Of a DNA stretch of 20,773 nucleotides, positions 7,473 through 14,191 are shown one piece after another. The notes beneath the pieces were generated by a model. The model did no database searches. It worked only from the letters and a program-made list of their open reading frames with translations, and had not been told where the DNA came from. Each line of letters starts with the position of its first letter. Positions within the stretch are counted from its first letter, which is position 1. The position numbers were made by a program, and so were the translations under genes. The stretch comes from CAZOOM01 sp964460795 (GTDB lineage: Bacteria > Omnitrophota > Omnitrophia > Omnitrophales > Aquincolibacteriaceae): positions 1-20,773 of the forward strand of contig CAYWRU010000055.1 in assembly GCA_964460795.1 (NCBI GenBank), written 5' to 3'.

Positions 7473-8756
7473 ATGAAAGTGCTCATTATCGGAAGCGGAG
7501 GGCGGGAACATGCCCTGGCCTGGAAAATTGCGCAAAGTCCAGAGCTTACGTCCCTTTATGCTGCACCCGGCAACGCGGGTATTGCTCAAATTGCTCAGTG
7601 TGCGGATCTTAAGCCCACGGATCTTGAGGTGCTTCTGCAGTTTGCCCAATCAGAAAAAATTGATTTGACGGTAGTGGGTCCTGAAGTACCGCTTGTGGCG
7701 GGCATTGTCAATAAATTCCAAGATGCAGGGCTTCGGATCTTTGGGCCGACCCAGGACCTCGCCATGCTGGAAGGCAGCAAAGCCTTTGCCAAACTTAAAA
7801 TGGAAAAGTACGGCATCCCCACCGCGCCTTTTGAGATCTTTAGTCATATTGATGAAGCGCGGCATTACATTGTGGAAGCGGATTTTCCTCTTGTGATTAA
7901 AGCAGATGGACTTGCGGCAGGCAAAGGCGTCGTGATTTGCGATACCTCGCATGAAGCGCTGAAAGCCATTAATGAAATGATGTCGGGCTCGGCGTTTGGT
8001 GAAGCGGGAAAGACCGTGGTGATCGAGCAAAAAATGGAGGGCGATGAGCTTTCCCTTCTAGCGCTGACTGACGGCGAAACGATTATTCCGCTTGCTACGT
8101 CCCAAGATCACAAGCGAGCCTATGATTTTGACCGTGGACCCAACACCGGCGGTATGGGAGCTTATTCGCCGTGTCCCTTAGTTTCCGACGAAAAATTTAA
8201 AGAGATTGTAGATCTCACCGTGCGGCCCATGATCCAAGGCTTGGCCAAAGACGGTACACCTTATCGTGGGCTTCTTTATGCGGGTATTATGCTGACCAAA
8301 GATCATGGTCCTGTGGTTTTGGAATATAACTGCCGTTTCGGAGATCCGGAGGCTGAGGCGGTTTTGCCGCGTCTTAAATCGGATCTTCTCCCTGTTCTTT
8401 ATCAGATTGCTTCCGGAAAACTTAAAATTCAAGAACTCGAATGGTATGATCAGGCCTGCATTACGGTGGTCATTGCTTCGGGTGGTTATCCGGGATTTTA
8501 CAAGATAGATTACCCGATTCAAGGATGTGAATCCGCTGACAAAATGCCGCAGACTGCGGTGTTTCATGCTGGGACCAAGCAAGGTCCTCATGGTGAGCTT
8601 TTAACCGCTGGAGGTCGTGTGCTGGCTGTTTCAGCCTGGGGAAATAATCTTCGTCAGGCTCAAGAAAAAGTGTATCAAGCCGTTTCCCGTATTATTTTCA
8701 AAGAATCATTTTTCCGCCGCGATATTGGTCGGCGGGCCTTGGAGGTGTTGCGATGA
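7473..8756 (+). CDS. purD: Phosphoribosylamine-glycine ligase (GAR synthetase)
   Basis: ATP-grasp ligase that joins glycine to phosphoribosylamine, the product of PurF. It opens with the dinucleotide-like VLIIGSGGREHALAWKIAQS. VVGPEVPLVAGIV and FAKLKMEKYGIPTAPF lead into the ATP-grasp core IKADGLAAGKGVVICD, and the family signature RGPNTGGMGAYSP and LEYNCRFGDPEAEAVLPRL follow. In many homologues the last block reads RFGDPETQ; here it is RFGDPEAEA, a modest variation. At 427 residues the length is typical. It is tightly packed, 3 nt after purM, and its last four bases overlap the purE start (ATGA). Confidence 0.97.
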   Translation: MKVLIIGSGGREHALAWKIAQSPELTSLYAAPGNAGIAQIAQCADLKPTDLEVLLQFAQSEKIDLTVVGPEVPLVAGIVNKFQDAGLRIFGPTQDLAMLEGSKAFAKLKMEKYGIPTAPFEIFSHIDEARHYIVEADFPLVIKADGLAAGKGVVICDTSHEALKAINEMMSGSAFGEAGKTVVIEQKMEGDELSLLALTDGETIIPLATSQDHKRAYDFDRGPNTGGMGAYSPCPLVSDEKFKEIVDLTVRPMIQGLAKDGTPYRGLLYAGIMLTKDHGPVVLEYNCRFGDPEAEAVLPRLKSDLLPVLYQIASGKLKIQELEWYDQACITVVIASGGYPGFYKIDYPIQGCESADKMPQTAVFHAGTKQGPHGELLTAGGRVLAVSAWGNNLRQAQEKVYQAVSRIIFKESFFRRDIGRRALEVLR

Positions 8757-9256
8757 GTAATTCATTAGTGGCAATTGTGATGGGCAGCGATTCGGATCTT
8801 CCAGTAATGACGGCGGCCGAAGATGTTCTAAAAGAATTTGGAGTGCCGTGTGAAATCCAGGTGATGTCAGCCCATCGTTGTCCCGAAATTGTTTCAGATT
8901 TTGCGTCCAAAGCCAGTGATCGGGGACTGCGTGTCATTATTGCCGGGGCGGGTGGAGCGGCCCATCTTGCAGGTGTCGTGGCTGCACATACGACATTGCC
9001 GGTGATCGGAGTTCCTGTGGAGTCTGTTTTGAATGGACTCGATTCACTGCTTTCAACGGTTCAAATGCCGGCTGGAATTCCGGTGGCTACGGTGGCGATC
9101 GGAAAAGCGGGTGCGAGAAATGCCGGTATTCTTGCGGCTCAGATTTTAGCCACGGCCGATCCCGGCCTTCGGCAAAAACTCTCTGCCTTCAAAAAGAAAT
9201 TAAGCACGGATGTTCAAGCGAAGAATCAGAAACTGCAAGCTGAGAGAAAGAGTTAA
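8753..9256 (+). CDS. purE: N5-carboxyaminoimidazole ribonucleotide mutase (PurE)
   Basis: Makes CAIR, the PurC substrate. Class I enzymes rearrange N5-CAIR, which is supplied by PurK. Visible motifs are IVMGSDSDLPVM, the active-site SAHRCPEIVSDFA, IIAGAGGAAHLAGVVAAHT and GVPVESVLNGLDSLLSTVQMPAGIPVATVAIG with the following AGARNAG. The SAHR form suggests class I, but the class is not certain by eye, and no purK lies in this window. At 167 residues it is a normal stand-alone PurE. The Lys-rich tail beyond the core (about residues 145-167) looks non-catalytic. It is translationally coupled to purD and is the last pur gene visible here. Confidence 0.95.
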   Translation: MSNSLVAIVMGSDSDLPVMTAAEDVLKEFGVPCEIQVMSAHRCPEIVSDFASKASDRGLRVIIAGAGGAAHLAGVVAAHTTLPVIGVPVESVLNGLDSLLSTVQMPAGIPVATVAIGKAGARNAGILAAQILATADPGLRQKLSAFKKKLSTDVQAKNQKLQAERKS

Positions 9257-9268
9257 TCCTTCTTTTTT

Positions 9269-10333
9269 ATGTCCATAAAAACCACCACTTTGATTCGTAT
9301 GGATCCGCGTGATCCGGATGCGGCCAAGATTCGGGATGTGGTGCAGGTTTGTTTGGCGGGTGGTCTAGTCGCTTTTCCCACGGAAACGGTTTATGGAATT
9401 GGCGCTCCGTGGAATATTCCGGGAGTTCGAGAGATTATTGCCAATGCAAAAGACCGTGATCCTTCCAAGCCTATGTCGTTTCATATCGGAGATATTTCCA
9501 TGGTGGAAGGGCTTGATGTGGTATGGACTCCGGCCCTGCGATTTCTGGCGCGAAAATTCTGGCCTGGGCCTCTGACGCTTCTTGTTTCCAATAAAAAAGG
9601 TGAAAAAATTGGAATCCGCTATCCGAGAAATCACATCACCTCGCTTCTTATTCGTGCGGCCGGAATTCCCTTTTTAGCAACAAGTGCAAATCTAAGCGGG
9701 CAGCCGTCTCTTGTGACCGCTCAAGAAGTCAAAGCACAGCTGGAAGGAAAGGTCGATATTATTTTGGATGCTGGGCGAAGCGAGTTGGCACAGGATTCCA
9801 CGATTGTGGATTTGACGCAGGAAAATCCTCAGGTGATCCGGGAAGGCGCTGATTTTAAAAAAATTGATGCGGCGCTTGAACTTATCAGGATCGGACGGTT
9901 TCCTGGAAAACGCATCCTGTTTGTATGTACAGGAAATTCCTGCCGATCTCCCATGGCCGAAGGATTGCTTGTTGCGGAGTTGAAGCGAATGCGCCTGGAT
10001 GACCGGATTGAAGTCTCATCCTGCGGAACCGGCGCGCGTGTCGGAGCGCATCCCACCTATGAAGCAGCGCTGGCTTTAAAGAATCGTGAAATTGATATTT
10101 CCAATCATCGGTCCCGGGCCTGCAGCCGTGAGGACCTTCTGGCTGCGGATATGATTTTTGCCATGAGCGAAGAACACGCCGGTTACATTCAAGGGGTGGC
10201 GCCAGAGGTTAAGGACCGCGTGCGCGTGCTTGGAATCCCGGATCCCATCGGCATGGGCATGATGATTTATGAACAGGTTTTGGCTGCGATCGAGAAGAAA
10301 TTAAAGGCTTGCTGGGCTGAAATTATCCGATAA
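9269..10333 (+). CDS. Fused L-threonylcarbamoyladenylate synthase (Sua5/YrdC) and low-molecular-weight protein phosphatase
   Basis: A two-domain fusion of 354 residues. Residues 1 to about 195 are a YrdC/Sua5 domain, which makes threonylcarbamoyl-AMP for the t6A37 modification of ANN-decoding tRNAs: GLVAFPTETVYGIGA, AKDRDPSKPMSFHI, KFWPGPLTLLV, LATSANLSGQPS and DSTIVDL. Residues about 213-354 are a low-molecular-weight phosphatase with the CX5R loop VCTGNSCRSPMAEG (Cys220, Arg226) and the general-acid DP pair at Asp325. Stand-alone Bacillus genes ywlC (Sua5) and ywlE (arginine phosphatase) lie next to each other in the same order before rpiB and glyA. ATG 9269 lies 12 nt after purE with no evident Shine-Dalgarno; the in-frame ATG at 9299 would still leave the core intact. 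Confidence 0.93.
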   Translation: MSIKTTTLIRMDPRDPDAAKIRDVVQVCLAGGLVAFPTETVYGIGAPWNIPGVREIIANAKDRDPSKPMSFHIGDISMVEGLDVVWTPALRFLARKFWPGPLTLLVSNKKGEKIGIRYPRNHITSLLIRAAGIPFLATSANLSGQPSLVTAQEVKAQLEGKVDIILDAGRSELAQDSTIVDLTQENPQVIREGADFKKIDAALELIRIGRFPGKRILFVCTGNSCRSPMAEGLLVAELKRMRLDDRIEVSSCGTGARVGAHPTYEAALALKNREIDISNHRSRACSREDLLAADMIFAMSEEHAGYIQGVAPEVKDRVRVLGIPDPIGMGMMIYEQVLAAIEKKLKACWAEIIR

Positions 10334-10345
10334 AATGGGCAGCGT

Positions 10346-10807
10346 ATGAGCGATAAAATTAAAAGAATTGCGTTTGCCTGTGATCACCGCGGTTTTGAAA
10401 TCAAAGAGGCTATCCTCCAGTTCTTGAAAAAGGAGGGAATGACTGTTCAGGACTTTGGAACGTCATCTGCTGCCTCGATGGATTACACGGACACTATATT
10501 TCCTGCAGCTGAGGCGCTTAGTCAAGGCAAGTTTGACCGCGCCATCGGAGTTTGCTATACGGGAATTGGAAGTTCAATTGCGGCGAATAAAGTGCGCGGA
10601 GTGCGAGCTTCGTTAGTGCATACTCCAGAAGAAGCAAGGTTAACCCGGGCGCACAATGATTCGAACATGCTGATTTTAGGCGCGGGTTTTATGGATCGAT
10701 CACTCACTGAAAAAATTCTCGAGGTTTGGCTTCATACTGAATTTGAAGGGGGACGTCATGAACAGCGTGTTGACAAAATCAAATCCTACGAAAAAAACCA
10801 TGGATAA
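10346..10807 (+). CDS. rpiB: Ribose-5-phosphate isomerase B
   Basis: Interconverts ribulose 5-phosphate and ribose 5-phosphate, the precursor of PRPP, which PurF uses. The RpiB/LacAB fold is shown by RIAFACDHRGFEIKEAI, DYTDTIFPAAEALSQG, the catalytic-Cys loop GVCYTGIGSSIAANKV (Cys70) and RAHNDSNMLILGAGF with the phosphate-binding His and Asn. Many homologues have CGTGIG at the loop; here the Gly after Cys is Tyr, but the Cys and the glycines are retained. At 153 residues the length is typical. The gene lies 12 nt after the Sua5-phosphatase fusion and its 3' end overlaps the 5' end of glyA. Confidence 0.94.
   Translation: MSDKIKRIAFACDHRGFEIKEAILQFLKKEGMTVQDFGTSSAASMDYTDTIFPAAEALSQGKFDRAIGVCYTGIGSSIAANKVRGVRASLVHTPEEARLTRAHNDSNMLILGAGFMDRSLTEKILEVWLHTEFEGGRHEQRVDKIKSYEKNHG
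10746..10752 (+). promoter_or_regulatory. Shine-Dalgarno sequence deciding the glyA start
   Basis: AAGGGGG inside the 3' end of rpiB sits 5 nt before ATG 10758. The alternative ATG at 10800 has only an A-rich stretch upstream. Confidence 0.6.
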
Positions 10808-12068
10808 TCTTTCCCATCTTCGGAAGCAAGATCCGGAGATTTACGAAGCCATTGTCTCTGAACTTCATCGTCAAAATTCCAACATTGAACTCATTGCGAG
10901 CGAAAACTTTACGTCTCTTGCAGTTTTAGAGGCAATGGGGACTGTGCTTACCAATAAATATGCTGAAGGCTATCCAGGCAAGCGTTGGTACGGCGGTTGT
11001 GAACATGTAGATAAGGCGGAGCAGCTGGCCATTGATCGGGCCAAAAAACTTTTTGGAGCTGAGCATGCCAATGTTCAGCCGCATTCCGGAACGACGGCCA
11101 ATACGGCTGTTTTTATGGCGCTTCTTGAACCCGGTGACAAAATCCTGGGCATGGATCTTTCTCACGGTGGACATCTTTCGCACGGCCATAAAATGAATTT
11201 CTCGGGAAAATATTTCCAAATCATTCCTTACGGTGTCAGCGAAAAAGATGAGCGGATCGATTATGATCAGCTGAGAAAATTAGCGCACGAACACAAGCCT
11301 AAGATGATTCTCTTGGGAGCCTCGGCATATCCTCGAATGATTGATTTTAAATTAGGCCGCGAAATTGCGAATGAAGTGGGCGCCATTCTGTTTGTGGATA
11401 TGGCGCACTTTGCAGGGCTTGTGGCCACGGGACATCATCCGTCGCCAGTGCCCTATTCGGATATAGTAACGACTACGACTCATAAAACGCTTCGCGGTCC
11501 GCGTGCAGGGCTGATCCTTTGCAAAGAAAAATTTGCCAAGGCCATTGACTCTGCAGTTTTTCCCGGAGTCCAGGGCGGGCCGTTGATGCATATCATTGCG
11601 GCCAAGGCAGTCGCTCTCAAAGAATGTATGAGCGCAGATTTCAAAACTTACAGCGGACAAATTGTGGCCAATGCCAAGGCGCTCGCCAAGGCCATGCTAG
11701 ACCGCGGCTACCGTTTAGTTTCCGGTGGAACGGATAATCATTTGATGCTGGTGGATGTCTCACAAAAGGGGACGACCGGCAAGGATGTTCAGGATCTTTT
11801 GGACCGCGTCCACATTACGGTCAATAAAAACACCATTCCTTTTGATAAGCTTTCTCCTTTTAAAGGATCCGGGGTGCGGCTTGGCACTCCTGCGGTGACG
11901 ACCCGGGGGATGAAGGAAAAGGAAATGGAAATCATTGCGGACTTGATTCATATGGCCATCCAAAATCCTCAGGATGAGACCAAACTTGAGTCCATCCGGA
12001 CGCGCGTGGCGGAATTGGCCAGGAAATTTCCCCTTTACCCTGAACTTCTAGAAACCCTGAAGGTCTGA
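10758..12068 (+). CDS. glyA: Serine hydroxymethyltransferase
   Basis: PLP enzyme that converts serine and tetrahydrofolate to glycine and methylene-THF. It therefore feeds glycine to PurD and, indirectly, formyl groups to the purine transformylases. Clear motifs are IELIASENFTS, YPGKRWYGGCEHVD, NVQPHSGTTANTAVF and the PLP-lysine segment TTTTHKTLRGPRAG (Lys243 from this start). GTPAVTTRGMKEKEM is near the C-terminus. The start at 10758 gives 436 residues and is preferred for its strong AAGGGGG; the usual family N-terminus would begin near ATG 10800 (422 residues), and a TTG at 10743 is also open. Starting at 10758 overlaps rpiB by 50 nt and adds a polar leader of 14 residues. Confidence 0.95.
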   Translation: MNSVLTKSNPTKKTMDNLSHLRKQDPEIYEAIVSELHRQNSNIELIASENFTSLAVLEAMGTVLTNKYAEGYPGKRWYGGCEHVDKAEQLAIDRAKKLFGAEHANVQPHSGTTANTAVFMALLEPGDKILGMDLSHGGHLSHGHKMNFSGKYFQIIPYGVSEKDERIDYDQLRKLAHEHKPKMILLGASAYPRMIDFKLGREIANEVGAILFVDMAHFAGLVATGHHPSPVPYSDIVTTTTHKTLRGPRAGLILCKEKFAKAIDSAVFPGVQGGPLMHIIAAKAVALKECMSADFKTYSGQIVANAKALAKAMLDRGYRLVSGGTDNHLMLVDVSQKGTTGKDVQDLLDRVHITVNKNTIPFDKLSPFKGSGVRLGTPAVTTRGMKEKEMEIIADLIHMAIQNPQDETKLESIRTRVAELARKFPLYPELLETLKV

Positions 12069-12523
12069 TGCGTTGCCCTTATTGTAAGGAAGAAAACGAT
12101 AAGGTGATTGATTCCCGATCAGCCAATGACGGTTTGGCGATCCGGCGGCGGCGCGAGTGTGAGGCTTGCAGTAAGAGGTATACGACCTATGAGAGGGTGG
12201 AAGAAGTCCCTCTTTATGTGATCAAAAAGGACCGGCGGCGGGAGCAGTTTGACCGGGCTAAGGTTCTTTTAGGCATTCGGAAGGCTTGTGAGAAGCGGCC
12301 GGTTTCAGCCGAAGTCCAGGATACGATTGTGGATGCGGTCGAAAGGGCGATCCGGGAAAAGTTTGATAAAGAGGTACCGGCTGCTTTTGTGGGCCAGATG
12401 ATTATGGAGCGTTTGGCGGACATTGACCAAGTTGCTTATGTAAGGTTTGCCAGCGTTTACCGGGAATTTCAGGATGTTGGGCATTTTATGAAGGAGCTCA
12501 AGACTCTGATCAGTAAAAAGTAG
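12068..12523 (+). CDS. nrdR: Transcriptional repressor NrdR
   Basis: Zinc-ribbon/ATP-cone repressor of ribonucleotide reductase genes that senses the ATP/dATP balance. Zinc ligands are Cys3, Cys6, Cys31 and Cys34 (MRCPYC near the start and ECEACSKRYTTYER), followed by the basic RRRR that helps bind DNA. The ATP-cone runs from about residue 46 (PLYVIKKDRRREQFDRAKV) to about 136 (YVRFASVYREFQDV). The length of 151 residues is standard. It overlaps glyA by one base (TGATG junction) and is probably the end of that operon. No NrdR box was recognised in the window, so its targets are elsewhere. Confidence 0.96.
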   Translation: MRCPYCKEENDKVIDSRSANDGLAIRRRRECEACSKRYTTYERVEEVPLYVIKKDRRREQFDRAKVLLGIRKACEKRPVSAEVQDTIVDAVERAIREKFDKEVPAAFVGQMIMERLADIDQVAYVRFASVYREFQDVGHFMKELKTLISKK

Positions 12524-12597
12524 GGTATCGTTCAAGAATCAAGCTTAAGCAAAGGAGGCGCCACTCTACAAGATAGCGCTGAAGATTCAAGAAGCGC

Positions 12598-12626
12598 TTG
12601 ACGATAAAGTAGCTGTCCTGTATAAC
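12598..12626 (+). promoter_or_regulatory. Sigma70-type promoter for the SWIB-domain gene
   Basis: TTGACG (12598-12603), a 17-bp spacer and TATAAC (12621-12626) are close to consensus. A 6-bp inverted repeat, AGCGCT at 12575-12580 and 12593-12598, lies immediately upstream and touches the -35 box. Confidence 0.75.
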
Positions 12627-12652
12627 GCCATTCTAAGAATTGTTCGTAAACT

Positions 12653-12659
12653 AAAGGAG
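12653..12659 (+). promoter_or_regulatory. Ribosome-binding site of the SWIB-domain gene
   Basis: AAAGGAG lies 9 nt before ATG 12669 and supports that start over any upstream in-frame extension. Confidence 0.7.
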
Positions 12660-12668
12660 ATCTGTATC

Positions 12669-12923
12669 ATGGCCAAGGCAAATGCAGCATTTATGAAACC
12701 TCTCAAACCGAGCGCAGCACTTTCCGCTGTTGTGGGTCCAGGTCCGATGCCTCGCAGTGAAGTGGTGAAGAAGCTTTGGGAATACATTAAGAAGAATGAT
12801 CTTCAAGATGCTAAAAATCGGCGCAACATCAATGCCGATGACAAGCTGAAAGCAGTATTTGCTGGTAAGGGTACTGTCAGCATGTTCGAAATGAACAAGC
12901 TGGTTGCAGCGCATCTTTCCTAA
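12669..12923 (+). CDS. SWIB/MDM2-domain mini-protein
   Basis: An 84-residue protein made almost entirely of one SWIB/MDM2 domain, a helical fold best known from eukaryotic chromatin remodellers and also found in Chlamydiae and some other bacteria. Support is the domain core FMKPLKPSAALSAVVG, PMPRSEVVKKLWEYIKKNDL, NRRNINADDKLKAVFAG and a C-terminal MFEMNKLVAAHL. In bacteria the role is unproven; nucleoid or transcription functions have been suggested. It is a stand-alone unit with its own near-consensus promoter, a good Shine-Dalgarno and a strong terminator, which suggests high expression. It is not obviously related in function to nrdR upstream. Confidence 0.9.
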   Translation: MAKANAAFMKPLKPSAALSAVVGPGPMPRSEVVKKLWEYIKKNDLQDAKNRRNINADDKLKAVFAGKGTVSMFEMNKLVAAHLS

Positions 12924-12947
12924 TTCGTCGTTCAAGCGATGATATGA

Positions 12948-12982
12948 AGCAGCCGGATGAAAGTCCGGCTGCTTTTTTTTTT
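12948..12982 (+). terminator. Rho-independent terminator after the SWIB-domain gene
   Basis: A perfect 10-bp stem, AGCAGCCGGA (12948-12957) with TCCGGCTGCT (12964-12973), a 6-nt loop TGAAAG and a run of ten T. This closes the SWIB unit and isolates it from the downstream region. Confidence 0.95.
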
Positions 12983-13002
12983 GTCTTTTTTCCTCTTCCC
13001 GG

Positions 13003-13031
13003 TTGTATTTCCCAAACAGCGATGTTAAAAT
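13003..13031 (+). promoter_or_regulatory. Candidate promoter for the membrane/coiled-coil gene
   Basis: TTGTAT (13003-13008), a 17-bp spacer, then TAAAAT (13026-13031). It lies just after the terminator and before a leader of about 80 nt. The -10 matches consensus at 5 of 6 positions, the -35 at 4 of 6. Confidence 0.4.
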
Positions 13032-13097
13032 GAGTTCCGTCGTTGGAAGACGATAAAGGCTCTCTTCACAATTTGAAGTGAAACCGAAATCCTTGAC

Positions 13098-13103
13098 GGG
13101 GGA
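13098..13103 (+). promoter_or_regulatory. Shine-Dalgarno-like sequence before the membrane/coiled-coil gene
   Basis: GGGGGA abuts ATG 13104 but lies 9 nt before ATG 13113, so it favours the second start. Confidence 0.45.
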
Positions 13104-13112
13104 ATGTCCACT

Positions 13113-13968
13113 ATGTCCTCAATCTATCAGCAGCTCACGGAATCAGACGTCAAAGTCGAAAAAGATCTGCGAAGTATCGGTTCTCCTCATCCTGTCACCC
13201 CGCGCATTACGAAAACTCAAAATCTTACGGGTATCAAAGTTGCTCTTTGGGGCGCCTATTTTTTAACGCTTCTCACGCTCCTTGGAGGAGTTTACATTTA
13301 TTACACGACCATTATGGAATCTCAGGAACGGCTCTCTCTTCAGGCTAATCATGTGGCGCTTAGTAAGCGTACGGTAGCTTTGGAAGCAGCGCTGGAAGAT
13401 CAAAAGAAAAAAATTCAGGGCTTTGGCGATAAGTTAGATCTGTCAATTACAAAACAAGATCAGGCCCGTGCTGTGATTAAACGCGAGATCGATCAACGCC
13501 GTCTTGAGATCGCTGATCTTCAGCAGCGTTTAAAATCTTTGAATGGTTCGGCGGCTTCTGCCTCGACGGGCACAATGCCAACACCGAGCGGTGCTGCATC
13601 CGCAGAAACTTATTCAGCTCCGCATGTTGAATCCATGGAGCCCATGGGGCCTTCGGTGGATGATGCCGCCTCTGCGTCTGCGGCTGAAGTCGCAGCTCCT
13701 GTTGCCGCCACGGTTCCAGCACCCGCAGTTTCGGCTCAGAAGATCTTGACCGTGAATAGGCAATTTAAATTTGTCGTCATTAATTTAGGTCAAAGTGACA
13801 ANNNNNNNNNNCCAACTGGGAAATCAACTTAAGGTGTTGCGCGGTGGGCAGGAAATTGGACGCGTTCAAATTGAGAAACTCTACGATAGTTTTTCAGCGG
13901 CAACCATTCTTCAAGAAGATTCCAAAGTTCCAATAGAAGTTGGGGACGCCATTGTTCCGGTTTCTTAA
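13113..13968 (+). CDS. Unrecognised membrane/coiled-coil protein with MreC-like layout, interrupted by an assembly gap
   Basis: Not assigned to a known family. From this start: a polar, probably cytoplasmic segment (1-42), one membrane helix (about 43-64, VALWGAYFLTLLTLLGGVYI), a coiled coil (about 69-143, rich in heptads such as LEAALEDQKKKI and IADLQQRLKSL), an Ala/Pro/Ser linker (about 145-208) and a beta-rich C-terminal domain from about residue 210. Ten Ns (13802-13811) break the frame; the naive frame stops at 13832, but shifting one frame after the gap gives QLGNQLKVLRGGQEIGRV and a coherent ending VGDAIVPVS with stop 13966-13968. The true gap length must be a multiple of three, probably about 3 nt. 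Total length is then about 283. ATG 13104 is an alternative start. Confidence 0.75.
13802..13811. other. Assembly gap (10 N)
   Basis: A run of ten undetermined bases inside a coding region. Because the reading frame on each side is clear and differs by one, ten is a placeholder, not the real length; a multiple of three restores the frame. Confidence 0.98.
13942..13946 (+). promoter_or_regulatory. Shine-Dalgarno-like site deciding the start of the small exported coiled-coil gene
   Basis: GGGGA lies 5 nt before TTG 13952, within the end of the preceding gene. It favours 13952 over the upstream TTG at 13940. Confidence 0.4.
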
Positions 13969-14182
13969 AATCTCCCTGGCTGCATTTGGGTTTTACTTAT
14001 TTCTTGGAAGCCTGGCTCCGGTTTTTTCTGCGGATGCTTCTCTTGATAGTCTTTCAGACCGAGTCCAGCGTTTAGAATCCTCGCTTACCCTTATTCAGAA
14101 GCAGCAAGGGCAAATCCTTGAAAAGCAAAAAGAACTTTCCGAGAAATTGGATACAGTTAAAGTCTGGGCGCGCCGCGGCTAA
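13952..14182 (+). CDS. Small exported coiled-coil protein, unknown function
   Basis: A 76-residue product with a signal peptide: FRFLK, a hydrophobic core ISLAAFGFYLFLGSLAPVF, then a likely cleavage site near SADA. The mature part, about 46 residues, is a heptad-patterned helix (LDSLSDRVQRLESSLTLIQKQ and QILEKQKELSEKLDTV) ending in the basic WARRG. No family was recognised; the size and layout resemble small periplasmic trimerisation helices, but that is only analogy. It starts at a TTG that overlaps the end of the preceding membrane protein by 17 nt, and its stop is 9 nt before aroA. Both facts argue for a real co-transcribed gene. TTG 13940 is the alternative start. Confidence 0.6.
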   Translation: MFRFLKISLAAFGFYLFLGSLAPVFSADASLDSLSDRVQRLESSLTLIQKQQGQILEKQKELSEKLDTVKVWARRG

Positions 14183-14191
14183 GTCGAGTTT

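Noticed and set aside
12551..12558. AAAGGAGG as the ribosome-binding site of a hidden small gene.
   Set aside because: No start codon follows at a suitable distance.
12549..12668. The SWIB gene frame stays open upstream for 40 codons and looks helical (ALKIQEALDDKVAVL).
   Set aside because: No ATG, GTG or TTG occurs in that stretch, it contains the promoter, and the good Shine-Dalgarno sits right before ATG 12669.
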